Position numbers and translations under genes: made by a program | The notes under the pieces: model-generated | The model's database searches: none | The model's input: the letters and a program-made list of their open reading frames with translations, nothing else | Told to the model about the DNA's origin: nothing | Source of the DNA: Temnopleurus reevesii | Taxonomy: Eukaryota > Echinodermata > Echinoidea > Temnopleuroida > Temnopleuridae | Length of the DNA: 64,000 nucleotides | NCBI GenBank assembly: GCA_036244855.1 | Contig: BQKZ01000559.1 | Coordinates: 97,259 to 161,258, forward strand | Direction of reading: 5' to 3' | Part shown: one piece after another, positions 34,446-46,021 of the stretch | How the letters are laid out: every line of letters starts with the position of its first letter | Position numbering within the stretch: position 1 is the stretch's first letter

Positions 34446-34648
34446 CATGTCGTCTGTGTTTTTACGAAGTGACGATTGCGAACGGATATTTTTGCATGAG
34501 GACAAAGAAATTTTTAACATAGCAACAATTCACGGGCTTTCGATTGAAATGCGTTTGAAATCTATATAGAAGAATACATTTCAATGGTTTTGTGTGACAC
34601 TACCCTCTGCCTATACCGTCACTTTATGAAAACACAGACGATGTGATG
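34446..34648. mobile_element. TIR element (MITE-like) of about 203 bp
   Basis: The left end CATGTCGTCTGTGTTTTTAC followed by GAAGTGACG is matched in inverted orientation at the right end, CGTCACTTTATGAAAACAC followed by AGACGATGTGATG. That gives arms of about 28-30 bp with a few mismatches. A nested inverted repeat ATTGAAATG...CATTTCAAT lies inside (about 34541-34593). No open reading frame. Confidence 0.65.
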
Positions 34649-35340
34649 TATCCTGTCTTCAACGTCAACATGGCATTAATTATTTTTCGTACCAGAATTT
34701 GGATGTGCGCCTGTCCAATCACCAAACTAACTATGACAAAATATGATTATTTATATTGTATTTCGTCTCTGGTACTTCAAGTATGACTTCACCGAGTCAG
34801 GCGATTATCAGTTTCTTAAGATTTACAAAATAAAAAAAAAACTCCATGTAAACTGAAATTATTTGTAAACAATATTAAGATTATAATGGCATCGGTCTAC
34901 CTTCCTCTTCTGTTAGCTTATATTTAGAATGATATTAATGATTATAAACAAATAAAGCATTAGGCCTCTTGTTGCTCTTTTTCGTTTGCTTATTTTAGTT
35001 GTTTAGGTAAATCTAGAACAATTTACTGTTTCATAGTTATCAACACTTTGGGCTACTCCAACTTTAAAATGGACATAATATTTTCACCAAATATATCAGA
35101 TCAGGCATCATGTATTTGTTTACAGGTGTGTTCAGCAACTTGAAAGAATACTGACTGTAATGTCGTCAGTTTTCTTTCAGCCTGCAATTGTTTCCAGGTT
35201 TCCATATTAACTTTTTTGTGCTAAGTTGTTTTCCATTAAATCACACTTTGAGGTCATTATACATGTTATACTCTGTGTTGATAATTGGATGTGAATAAAA
35301 TATTATAATTTTGTGTTCTTGACAAGAGATATAATATATA
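34649..35340. other. Non-coding stretch, nothing recognised
   Basis: AT-rich unique-looking sequence. Confidence 0.5.
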
Positions 35341-35515
35341 AACACGGTATACAGTATTTTCGAAAATAAAGTCGGCCGTGGACAATGGAGCCACATGCCG
35401 TGTTATGAACTGTGCGGACACAACAATAACAAGCCGGTTCCGATTTGAATAGCATTACAAAGAATCATTGAATTGGTGATCGACTTAATTTTACGGAAAT
35501 AGTTTATATCGTGTT
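35341..35515 (-). mobile_element. Small TIR element (MITE-like), same family as 2460-2641
   Basis: The left end AACACGGTATACAGTATTTT and the right end AAATAGTTTATATCGTGTT are imperfect inverted repeats of about 35 bp that also include an AAGTCG / CGACTT block. The interior, read in reverse, matches 2494-2610 closely (the GGAACCGG and GTTGTGTCCGC segments). No coding capacity. Confidence 0.75.
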
Positions 35516-35984
35516 ATTTGAATGATGTCTTGTGATGAGACTATTTGCTGGTTGTCTGCCTGCCGTAAATACCCCCTTGGCAGCCCTTGGCCGCTAAACC
35601 AACGGGGAGGAGACGGACCAATGGATAACCATGACCTTCATGGACGGATTCCATAAATTAACCATAGTGCAACCTGATGCCAGACGACTGTCGATCTTCA
35701 AGCACAAAGGTTAAAATGACGAGTTCTTTACTTTCCGTAGGCTCGATGCAAAGTAGTTTATACTTTTAACAACAAACGAAAATAATTAGCATAATTTTCT
35801 AATCATGAAGGGACTTCATATTTCTAACATTTCTTAAAACATTATTGTATTAACAACTATCTGGAAAGTAATTCGGGAAAGAATTGGACGCGTATATTAA
35901 AAAAAGGTAGATATCGCATCGATATCGTAGATCTATGGATAATAATAATACAAAAATCAATGATAATTAAAAAGCAAATCATAC

Positions 35985-35987
<3 letters not shown>
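35516..35987. other. Non-coding stretch, nothing recognised
   Basis: A moderately GC-rich patch (35550-35640) without a recognisable frame. Confidence 0.45.
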
Positions 35988-36026
<39 letters not shown>

Positions 36027-36042
36027 TATATATATATATATC
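35988..36042 (+). repeat. (TA)n microsatellite
   Basis: A near-perfect TA run with one GA interruption; it can form a cruciform. Confidence 0.95.
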
Positions 36043-37758
36043 AAATATATATGAATGTCCAAACAATGATCACACGTTCATATTGCATTTATGAACACGT
36101 ATTTCGATGATATGTTTTTAGTAAGCCCTCTATGCAAATAATCACAAAGCAAAAAAGACTTGTACGAGAACTAATTCAACGTTTGAGATAAACTGAGTTG
36201 AGTGGGCCTTTCACGAATTTGAGCGTGAAATATGTCCCGGACGGGCCATTAATAAAGATGATATATCCATTGCGTCTTGGTAAACTTGATGGTAACGACC
36301 TACTTCAAAATTAAGATTGGAAATGATTTGTAAACAAAAGAGAGGAAAGTGGAATTATTAATGGCTGTTGTATTAGGTAAAGTTCTCTCGCAAGATTTAG
36401 GGCGTTACAGTGAAACAGAAAATAAGAAGAAGAATGACAAGAAATCGCTTTGTAGGCATCGCGTATGTCTCCATGGAGTAAGAAATATTCATTCAAAAAC
36501 TCGTAAATCTGAATGAATTACAACCATTTAAAATGCCCGGAGCAGCTTTGAGAGTTGTTGTTTCCCATTTGTCTTCGCATTGGACTACATATCGAGACAG
36601 TCTGCGCTAACTCGTATTCTCTTTATTTTACAATCAAAATTTCTTTGATATTTTCTTTTTCATGTAAACATCAGATGCTCTTGATAAGTAAATTTTCCTT
36701 CCATTTACCTGCTGTTTATGTCTAGAAAGGTGGGAAGAAGAATGTACAGCCCCACCACCCGGTAATCCAAAGTTGTTCAGAGAAGTTTGGGTTATTTCTA
36801 AGAAGGAAAATAACAAAAACAAAACAAAACAAAAAAAGACACCACAAGCAAAAATGCTGAAAATGATACTGATAGCAATAATAACAATAATATCTATGAT
36901 TTTATTATCTATAATCCTAGTATCATTTTGAAGCACTATTTAGTTTTCTCGTCATTTTTTAAAGAAGTATTGACTCATTTCAGTTCGGAAGTAATCATTG
37001 CACATCGGAGAGATGAGAGGAGACTAACTGAAGATAAGAAAGCTAGGAAGAGAATCCATACTTCCATGACATAAAAGTTTCCTTAAACTTTCAAAGCATA
37101 TCATAGATGATCCAACATCCCTTTTATTCTGCTGCATCACTATCCAATAGCTCCCCGGTAGATTAAGCAGTAATAACTTCCGAAAAATGATTGAACAGCA
37201 CGATAGAGACTTTGAACTCTCTGTATGCAGCTCCCAGGAAATATCCCAAGGTGTCTTTACTTTGAATATTTTCTCATGAAGTTTCCATCCCTTTCTTCAA
37301 GGTTAAGATTTAGTTTGTAATGGCTGATTAAAAATTGGCTTTTGACAGGTTCTTCCAATTACTTCTTAGAACCTTCAATGAGCAAGCATTTGGGAGGATT
37401 CAAAACCCGGACCTTTTGGCGATAAGGCAATTTACCGGTAGGCTTAGAAGCGGGGATGCATTTGAGCAAGGAAAAGTGCGGGAAAACAAGCGATGACTGA
37501 AAGCCACGAGAATGCAAAAGTTGGCAAAGTTGAGGAACTTTTATATTCAAAATACATGAACAAAAAAGTTAACCAAGCACTTGGTTAAAAAGATAAGTTC
37601 AGTTCAAGGATTATGATATTACATTTTCGCATAGGCCTATTAAACTTCAAGACAAGTTGGATGATCAGTTTTGTTTTTTATGTAAAGAGACGATGATGAT
37701 GCCATTGACCTAAACCTGACACGGGTCTAAATGAAACTTCTAACTGCCTGCTTGAGCT
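36043..37758. other. Non-coding stretch with a possible tRNA-like remnant
   Basis: Read on the minus strand, 37385-37460 contains GGTCCGGGTTTTGAATCCTC, which loosely resembles a B box and T arm, but I could not build a tRNA fold. It may be a decayed SINE head. The remainder shows nothing recognisable. Confidence 0.3.
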
Positions 37759-37821
37759 TGTGAGTGTGTGCGCGCGTGTATGTGTATGTGGGGTGGGTGT
37801 GGGTGTAAGTGTGGGTGACTG
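37759..37821 (+). repeat. GT-rich simple repeat
   Basis: A degenerate GTGTGTGCGCG / GTGGGTGT tract. Confidence 0.85.
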
Positions 37822-38559
37822 GGTCTGCATATTATGATGTGTATGCTTGTATGTAATTGAATATACATATACATGAAACAAAAAACGAGTTGAAGAAGAA
37901 CACGAGGTGAAGACAATAATAGCCCTCTATAAGAAAAGAAGAAAGTCTCGATACTTCCAATATGTCCAAAATGCTTTCTTTTCTTATTCGAATGTACTGT
38001 ATCTTATCAAATTGTGCCAAACCTTATCACAAAACATCAAAAATGAGAAAGTTATCGAAGGGCTACACAGATAGCTTGGGCGTTTTAGGGTTAATCTAAA
38101 TAAACACTTTCATCGAGAAAGTACAAAATAAAGACTGTTTGGGATAAGACGAGTTCTTGAAGAGTAATTCTAAAAATCAAGAATGTTCGGAGTAACGTTT
38201 ACCAGTGTAGACCATAGTCACGTCCTCTGCACGACGAAGATTGAAACTTTGAGTAGAACCGGCGCAGGATTTGTACTAGATGGTTCCCTTGCATGAATGA
38301 GAAGATTTCCAGCTGCAATCTCATTAATTAGTAGACGGGCTGTTGAGGTGTTCTGTTTCTCACTCGGCTTAGCTCATCTTAGAACAGATTATGAATGGTT
38401 GGCGATGGCCTTCTCAGGGATGAAAAGGCTGTTGTACAAAACAATTCATCGTAATTTCAGCGGGAACGTAAATCTATGAAGAAAATTCAAAATTTGGATC
38501 TCCATTAACATGCTTTTCTAGTTTCCCCAAGACCACTTTCGTGATGTCAAATTTAGTCA
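37822..38559. other. Non-coding stretch, nothing recognised
   Basis: No gene or repeat seen. Confidence 0.5.
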
Positions 38560-38700
38560 CATTTGCCTCAAGGCAAAATATGTACTAAGATTTTGGAGAA
38601 GAAACTGAAATAGTCGGAATGCAAGTTAAATGCGTTTGTGTTGCTAGGTTGGACATACATTGTAGCTTGTCTCACCTAGCAACAATCACTGCCTCCAATG
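38560..38700 (+). repeat. Diverged direct repeat, unit 1 (with unit 2 at 39420-39570)
   Basis: TTTGCCTCAAGGCAAAATAT, then AATAGTCGGAAT, then TTGTCTCACCTAGCAACAA run in the same order as TTTGCCCCAAGACAATTTAC, AATAGTCAGAAT and TTGTCTTACCTAGCAACAA of unit 2. Inside this unit GTTGCTAGGT (38640-38649) and ACCTAGCAAC (38674-38683) form a perfect 10-bp-arm hairpin. Probably two old copies of one dispersed element. Confidence 0.55.
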
Positions 38701-38916
38701 GAATTACAATATATTGAAATGCGATTTTCAAGACTGTTTGGTATGAGGTGAAGAAATATTTAACCATTGAACATTTGGCAAAGGTTTTTTCATAACATTT
38801 GACGATATTACGACATCTGTTTACAAATAGATTCAAATTTGTACACATCTTTGGCTAACGAACGTACTTAAATGCTTAAATATGTCAGTAACAAAGGGGC
38901 CATGGGACTTGGTATA

Positions 38917-39093
38917 CAGTGGCCAATTGCATGAAATGGTCCTAGCTATTCTTTTCTTGCTATTAAAGACGTCTTAACTTCTTGCACTGCCATTTTAACA
39001 TAATACACTTAATCTCAAGAGGCTGGCACAAGAACTTCAGACATGTTAGTAAGAAGCAGATAGTCAAGACCATTTTATGCAACTGGTCTCAGT
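38917..39093. mobile_element. Small TIR element, family Q, copy 1
   Basis: Left end GGCCAATTGCATGAAATGGT followed by CCTAGCTATT. The right end AGATAGTCAAGACCATTTTA followed by TGCAACTGGTC is its imperfect inverted counterpart. The same termini flank the shorter element at 39588-39674. No coding capacity. Confidence 0.65.
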
Positions 39094-39419
39094 TTGCATA
39101 CATTAATTGCTGCCTTTTTTAGACAAGCCTCGGTCACGCTTTCGTGTCAAGACCGACTTTTACGTATAGAGTGCCCATAAAATTTGTAGCTCAGAATAAG
39201 CTGGTCTATTCCATTATTAGCTTGAGTCCTTAGCAATAGCATGCATATTGTTTGTTTATGATGATGATGATGAATTTAGATTTAAAGGCGTTTCTCATTC
39301 AATTCTGAATATTTACGCCTGAAATGTGTACAGTATATATAAGTATGTCGAATTTGCTTTCAATTGTTTTTTTTACAGTGCAATTATGGTTTTCTTTTAA
39401 TGGAGTCAATTTTATTCAT

Positions 39420-39570
39420 GTTTGCCCCAAGACAATTTACGTATTAACATATAAATGGACAACCAGTTAAAATAGTCAGAATTCGATTTGCATACATTAT
39501 CATTGCTGACTCGGACAAACTTTTTAGATTGTCTTACCTAGCAACAAGCATTTTTTCCGTCTATTGAGGT
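39420..39570 (+). repeat. Diverged direct repeat, unit 2
   Basis: See unit 1 at 38560-38700. A partial third match (GTTTGCATACATTAATTGCT) lies at 39092-39111, just outside the right end of the family Q element. Confidence 0.55.
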
Positions 39571-39587
39571 GCGATTGTTTGTCATCA

Positions 39588-39674
39588 GGGCCCAATTGCA
39601 CGCAAATGTTTCAGCTATCTTCTTTGTTTGTGTCTAAAAAAGGATAGCTAAGACCATTTCGTGCAATTGGCTCC
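39588..39674. mobile_element. Small TIR element, family Q, copy 2 (87 bp)
   Basis: The left arm GGGCCCAATTGCACGCAAAT, continuing to AGCTATCT, pairs with the right arm GGATAGCTAAGACCATTTCG followed by TGCAATTGGCTCC. Arms of about 33 bp leave only a small loop, so the whole element is a hairpin. Confidence 0.7.
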
Positions 39675-41486
39675 TATGATCAAGCAATTTCTCATCAACA
39701 AAAACATTTGTATGGAATGTGAATACATCATGAAAACATTATATTCCATAAACGGAACTCTCTCATGTCGCACCTTTCTTTTGAAATGTGTATTGATTTG
39801 TATCGACCAATTCATAAAAGATGAGTATTTATTAAACATCGTTTATTTTAAATGCAACGTTGTGTTATTTCAAATCCATTAAAATGACACCTGCGTAAAT
39901 ATGATAAACCCCGGCATCAGATCGGATGTTTGACGTTATATAAATGTAAATCGTAGGATTCGATTTTCCTGAACATCAAATAGACAATTTGATCAACACA
40001 CAGTCTTTTTTCCCCCTCTCTGCACTATTGCAAAATGCGTACATAATTATGTGAATTATCACACAAGCACTGATTTCATAACAATGTGTTATTACTTTAA
40101 CAGTTGTTTTCCAAGTCCAATGTTGTACATCGATAAGATCTTAAATCTTTAAAATTTCTGGTTCAGCTACGCTCAAAAAAAGCAAGGGGGAACCGATCAC
40201 AAAGGGATTATTTTCCATAATCGATTACTAAATACCAAAATAATGCAAAAGTTTTTTTTCCATTCTTGTCTGCGTAAAGTCTTATTACAAAATACATGAC
40301 AATCCTTTTCGGAATAGTTTCATTAGCAGACTCGTCGGTCTGGAAGCTTTCTCCTTCTCTGTCTCTTCTTGGTTATAATGCCTTTAAAATGAGCGAAAGG
40401 TGATGAGATATTTAATTTCCTGCTCGAAAAACAAATAACAAACGGATAATATCTATTCACACCATAGACGTGACTTAGATTTCCGCATTCCCACAGGCGT
40501 GTTCTTCCCTTTTCACCTTGATTTTGACTTCTGTATTTCATCAAATTCATTTCAATTAAGTGCATTTCATTTTCCATTGAATTTAGATCTGCTCCCTCCC
40601 CCCCCCAAAAAAAAAATGCATGAGGCCTACACCATATCCATTTTCCTCTCAATTTATATGATAATTCTAAAACATGAATTCTGCTCAATTTGTGCAAAAA
40701 GTAAGTGTAAATTATCATATGAAATGAAATTTTCAGTATGATTTCACAGTCATGACAATTGATTGAAAATGTAATATTTTGTCATGCAAATCAATGAAGT
40801 ATAATGTAATTACTAATCAACCTCTTTTCATGTTTCTATACGGGTTTATTTTGTTAATGTCCTGAAATATATTTTTCTGAAATATTCTACGCCATTTAGG
40901 AGGGGAAACAATTCAGCCCTCTAACGACAGCTTTAAGTCTAGTTCACAACAATATATCGCCGATTGCCGGAAGCGCCCGTCTTTTTCATGTTTTTATGCA
41001 ACTTTTTAGAGTGCATCATTTAATTGCGAAGAAAATAATGAAACAAAATACATTAACAATGTGTTGAAGAGCTCAAATTGCGCACTTGCTGAACACATAA
41101 CGCACAACAAAATGCGTCATAATATTACCAGTGGTGACGATAATAGTTATCAATAATAATGAATTACTCTGTTCTAAACCGTTTAAACAGTAGAGCATAT
41201 TATTACATGTATTTTCGTTCAGTTTGGTGTATATGGTTTGCATTACGCACCCACCCCTTTCCCCCATATTGTCTTCCTTTATTTTTTTTTTATCTTTCTA
41301 CACTTGCATAATTTCTTTTTAAAGTTTACATAATGATTTAATTTCGATTGCACAGAGGAGGAAACAGAAACTCCTCACATTTCGGTAAAGCATAGTAAAC
41401 GGCTATTCACGTCAAATACCATTATTATGATCAATGTTGTTTCATTGCAGACATAGATATACGTTATGAGATATCTAGTTTTGCTT
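39675..41486. other. Non-coding stretch, nothing recognised
   Basis: A poly-A/poly-C patch at 40595-40617. The open frame at 40323-40718 (minus, 131 codons) runs through it and has no motif I recognise. Confidence 0.45.
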
Positions 41487-41525
41487 TGCTACTGTTGAAT
41501 ATATAGATGTAAAATAATAATAATG

Positions 41526-41558
<33 letters not shown>

Positions 41559-41857
41559 TGCAGTTCTGATATAGCGCTAATTACCTCTGGTAAAGGTCTC
41601 TAAGCGCTCTACAATTTAATGCAGCATTATTACCCTCGCTTTAGCCCGGCAGCCACCAGCGCAGCGCACTTGTCGTTTCAAGGAATAAATATTCCTGCCA
41701 GGTACCCATTCACCTCACCTGGGTTGAGTGCAGCACAGTGTGGATGAATTTCTTGCTGAAGGAAATTAATGCCCTGGGTGGAACTCGAACCTACGACCCT
41801 CTTGTTGAAAGACATGACCCCTACACGACGGCGCCTATATATATATTCAACAGTAGC
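41487..41857 (-). mobile_element. tRNA-derived SINE flanked by perfect 19-bp inverted repeats
   Basis: On the minus strand the element starts near 41837 with GGCGCCGTCGTGTAGGGGTC, where an A box would lie. A B-box-like GGTTCGAGTTC follows (41780-41790 on the plus strand), then a central CACTCAACCCAGGTGAGGTG domain, and it ends in AGCGCTATATCAGAACTGCA plus (ATT)n at 41513-41557. Outside it, TGCTACTGTTGAATATATA (41487-41505) and its exact reverse complement (41839-41857) flank the SINE. An ordinary SINE insertion would instead be flanked by a direct target duplication, which I do not see. The 9 bp between the left arm and the ATT tail contain nothing else. Confidence 0.75.
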
Positions 41858-42759
41858 ATACAACAATTAGATACGGTAAGCAGAACTAATTTTTGCAACA
41901 TAGTTTTTAAAATTACTTAATATTGTATTTCTAAGATGGTTAACAAAAACTGTAAATCCTGTATTCATCATAAAGGAGTTTTGGTTATTGCTGAAAGCAC
42001 ATCTTAGAGCAAAATTCATTTTTATCATTAATACGCTAAATGCAAAATGAACCGGAAAGTCGTGTAACTGATTTTTAAAAATGTTATTTATCTATTTTCA
42101 ATTTCATCAACTCAAGATAACAAAATATAGTACAACTTAAATATAAAATGGTAAATAAAATAAAAAAATTCTCAAATCAAGATGTGTGATCTATGTTATT
42201 GTGTTCAAGTTGATGGACAAAACAACATAGAATAAAGAAAAAAAACGTCTTTAATGTTCAAACGGTGCATAAATCTGAATACAACTTTAAATGAAGTTTA
42301 TTATTTTTTCTCGTGTGTGTTTGTATATATTGAATATATTGAATATGAGATGTGTGGCGATTATGGTGTTTCAGCAATATCAATATCTGGACCGGTTTGA
42401 TTCAATTATCTGGGTCGCTATTGCATATAACGGTAAGAAATCCGAGCCCATAACATATTTAATTATTAACCCAAATCTCTCAAAGATTGCAACATCATCC
42501 AGAAGGGCAGAATGTATGATATTATTGCCAGCTGAGGGATGTTATGGTCATATCATTTACTAAAATCTTTGAATTGATGCATATTGTATGAATAGTCTGA
42601 AAACGATCTACCTTTTTCAAGTGAGCAGAGTGTCATTCTTCTCTGTTACGCATATTTTTCGTTCCTTATATTTATTTCGTTTTGGGTCTCGTCCGTTCGT
42701 TTGTTGTTTTTCTTGTTTTCTAGTTTCCTGTTTTGCGGAGGAATTGTTGATGAACCAGC
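41858..42759. other. Non-coding stretch, nothing recognised
   Basis: AT-rich; the 90-codon frame at 42291-42563 has no recognised motif. Confidence 0.45.
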
Positions 42760-43260
42760 AGAGCTTGGTAGTAAACCTGATACATTCCTCTGCGCGCTTG
42801 AGTGACAGAAGAATGACAGGAAGAATGTTCGATCCACCATTGTTCTAGATACATGACGCCTCTGTCAAGCACGTTGCGCCCCCAGCAAGGACTTGCCGAT
42901 AATTCACTCCAAACAACTCCTCGCTTACACCCGTGTTATCATTAGCATTAATCCGAGAGGGATCTTGAAACAAAAGCCGGACGACAAGTGGTCACCCATT
43001 TTTCGTTTTTCTATTTAGGGGGAGCCAATTATGGTAACCTTGGAGAATGGTCTGTTAGTAGTGATTGATCGTTGGACCACCGAGCCTGGGTATGGGTTGG
43101 TCCACCACAGGACCTTCCTCCTAGGCATGTAACTGGGAGGGACCTGGGAGTGGACCTAGGAGGGGACAAGCCGATGATTGAACTAATGAACTGGACATCG
43201 AAGGTATGTTCTGGACACTGCGGTGGTCATTTTGAACGTCGTCCTTGGTTGTAAGTTCAG
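42760..43260 (+). other. GC-richer island; candidate exon or regulatory module
   Basis: From 43072 a 60-codon frame of balanced composition crosses an AAG/GTATGT site (exon end 43203), a good match to a splice donor. Part of the frame is built from a short internal repeat of GGACCT/GGGA blocks (43100-43170), which weakens the coding case. An isolated TAATCC site lies at 42950-42955. No domain recognised. Confidence 0.2.
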
Positions 43261-43840
43261 GCAAAGTCCATGAAAGTCTCTTTAAATTTTCAACACTTTT
43301 CAGTGAAAAGAAGACCTGTGATTTACTTTGAATTATCTCTGGTATAACCACAGTATAAAAATCAAAATTATCAAGGTGTTTGCAAAAACAAATTTCTAGA
43401 AATTATTTTTCCTTTTTTTGCAACACATTTCATTTAAAAATAAGTTTTTAATGGTGATGAAAAGCTAAAGAATCGATAAGCATAACTTTCAGATTTTGCT
43501 TATCATGTCGTTGTAAAAATCTGAATGAAAATGAATGAAAAGTAAAGTTACACAAAATGAAAAAAAAAAGAGATGCATCAGGTTGGGCCATTGTCATAGC
43601 CATCACTCATAGGATCGGTTGGTCTTGAAAACTAAATATTTTGCCCATTGAATGTTGGATGTGGGAATACCCTCTCCAAAAAGTAGATTTTCAGACTGGT
43701 ATTTGCAAAATTGGTCGTCCGCCCTTTGATAATTAGGACACTGATCATTGATTTGTCATGATAGGGAAATACATGAGAAACGGACTGACCATTCATGAAA
43801 TACATATTATGCAAATATTATGCAATTATGCAATTATCAT
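43261..43840. other. Non-coding stretch, nothing recognised
   Basis: Poly-A run at 43558-43569; otherwise AT-rich unique-looking sequence. Confidence 0.5.
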
Positions 43841-43872
43841 TATAAATGTTATTTTGAATTGAATTGAATTGA
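43841..43872 (+). mobile_element. LINE-like 3' tail (GAATT)n
   Basis: ATAAATGTTATTTTGAATTG followed by AATTGAATTGAA resembles the end at 57661-57684. Tails of this kind close many L2/CR1-like elements. No body is recognised. Confidence 0.35.
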
Positions 43873-45034
43873 AATTAAAAATAACCATTGATGGGTCTAT
43901 TTTGCGCAATTGAGTCATCAATATTTTATTTCGTTTTAACCAATTTCATTCCAACTCACAAGGTTATTAAAAATTCAAAGCACTACCTCTTTATTTCTGA
44001 TCAATGATTGTCGTGAATTGTGTTATTATACCTGTCAGGTTAAGATATTCATGTTCATGACAACAGATTGATGTCGACGAATAAAAACTCTCGTTAATGT
44101 AAAAGTAATCTAGTAAATGAATTATGTTTTACGTGTAAATGTGAAGTCTATAGGGTTGTTCACCCGACAGCATCCAAGAAAAAAAATCTTGCAGAGAGGT
44201 CAATTCCATGAGTATCCTTGGCCGCAAATCGAACATGTCCCAAAGAGAGCATGACCAGAAAGATCAAAGCCTCGTTAGTACGTGCTTGTTAAAAGACATG
44301 CAAATGGTCAATCGCGGAGATTGTCACCACCAAGCCTCATCATGTTTTCAGAGGGCATCATCGTCGCTTGTGCAGGCAGTGGAGTTCATTTTGTAAAGAT
44401 TGCCCGATGTCCGCTATATTAGAGAGCTTGGTAAAAGGAGATGGGCAGAGAGTCAAGGGGTTCGACGAGATGATATATGAGATGGATAATGTTGTTTATA
44501 CGCAATCCCCATCTGCCCATTGTCGGTTGAACAAGCTTGGCCTAAAGTCAAGTCTACTGCTATCCCTTATCATCACCTCATTAACCTATCATTCCGTAAA
44601 GGGACAAAATGCTTTATGGCTATTTCTTCACCCCTAAAATACTTGACAAATTTAACGAGTGTTATTGAAACCACAAGAGCGATTTCTTAAACACGAAATT
44701 CAACATAATACGTTTGTCTGTAACCGATCCCTTAATTTTTTTTAAAAGAAACTCATCAATATTCAGTCATATGTATATTAACATGAAAACTTGCATTTTG
44801 TTATTCTTATATTTGAATCAGTTAAATATACGTCACGAACTAAGGTTCCTAAATGAAAGATATTGATGACCAATCATATTGATTACATACATGAATTTGT
44901 TGTACACTTATGCATTTGAAACATTTATATATATTGAACACACACTCACGAGAAAATATAAACATTCGGGTTTGACACATTTCGCTGAGAGTAGCAAACT
45001 TGTGAAAATCATGATTTATTATGAGCGCCCTCTC
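43873..45034. other. Non-coding stretch with a GC-richer part at 44190-44640
   Basis: Two overlapping plus-strand frames (44208-44396 and 44368-44637) cover the GC-richer part. Their composition is less biased than most, but no domain is recognised. Confidence 0.35.
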
Positions 45035-45252
45035 TAAAGCATGCGTCACACCATTGCGTTTGTGGAAGTTAAAAACGCTCCCTTGACGCACAAAGACGCA
45101 GGTCATACGGTGGACTGAAGCTCGTCGTACGCTCGTTGAGCACAAGCCGAATGTCAGTCAGTCCACCGTCTGATCTGCGTATGCTGTCCGTCAAGGGAGC
45201 GTTTTTAATTTCCGACGCAGGCTGAAAACGCAAAGCTGTGACGCAGGCTTTA
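45035..45252. mobile_element. Palindromic foldback element, family P, copy F
   Basis: The ends TAAAGCATGCGTCACA and TGTGACGCAGGCTTTA are inverted repeats. The inner arms AGTTAAAAACGCTCCCTTGA and TCAAGGGAGCGTTTTTAATT are nearly perfect complements, and the centre is GTCGTACGCTCGTTGAGC. The arms pair better than in the other copies, so this is probably the youngest or least eroded one seen here. Confidence 0.9.
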
Positions 45253-45311
45253 CACGTGGAATATGAGTGGAGATCGTTCATGGTGTATATTCTGTGATCA
45301 TGTGGCCGTCT

Positions 45312-45328
45312 GCCCCCCCCCCCCCCCC
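45312..45328 (+). repeat. Poly-C tract
   Basis: Uninterrupted C homopolymer, preceding a short CT-rich run. Confidence 0.9.
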
Positions 45329-45904
45329 TTCCGCCTCCGTGATCTTGATTTTTATGTATTACTGGACCGATTTGTATAGTTGTATTTGTTTTGTGTTAAT
45401 TTGTTTTGCGTTCTTTTTAAATGAATATATTGGTGGAATTAAGCCCTATGTATGTGAAGGTTTGGGTAACTTCATCGTACCAAATAACCTTGGTGTATCA
45501 TGAAGTTGGCATGTTTGTGATAGGCTATTGTTGTAATCAACACACTTATCTAATCAATCTATTGCATCTTCATAATTTATTTTTGCCTAATTCAATAAAC
45601 AATATATTCTTTGTCTGAAAGCAAACCTTCTGATTCGTTAAATTTTATATATGGATGTCAAAAGCCCTACATGTAATGTTTACCGAAGACTTAATTCAAA
45701 ACGTTTCTTCATACTCCCATTCCTATATCCTAACAATATCACAAATTATATAACGCTATATTCTATGTACAAGTACAAAGTAATTATTTGAGTCTGTTAT
45801 TACAAAAGGTTCGTGGCTCTTTAAGTCAATGAATACTCTGTAGAAATATATATTTCCTGATCTTCTACTTCTCTCTCCATCCCGCTCCACATATATCACA
45901 TTAA
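45329..45904. other. Non-coding stretch, nothing recognised
   Basis: AT-rich; nothing identified. Confidence 0.5.
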
Positions 45905-45927
45905 AATATATATATATATATATATAT
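45905..45927 (+). repeat. (TA)n microsatellite
   Basis: Short TA run. Confidence 0.9.
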
Positions 45928-46021
45928 CATTATATTTTTTTGTATTGCACATTGATCCTCTCAGGGTCTACTGCTGGAAAGTTTTTATGTGTATATATCA
46001 ATAAATGAATACCAAAATGAA

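Noticed and set aside
35857..36066. Open frame with an IYIYIY run
   Set aside because: Translation of the (TA)n microsatellite.
37385..37460. tRNA-like B box on the minus strand
   Set aside because: No A box at the right distance and no cloverleaf; kept only as a possible SINE remnant.
40323..40718. 131-codon minus-strand frame
   Set aside because: It crosses a poly-C/poly-A patch and has no recognisable motif; probably chance in a locally GC-richer stretch.
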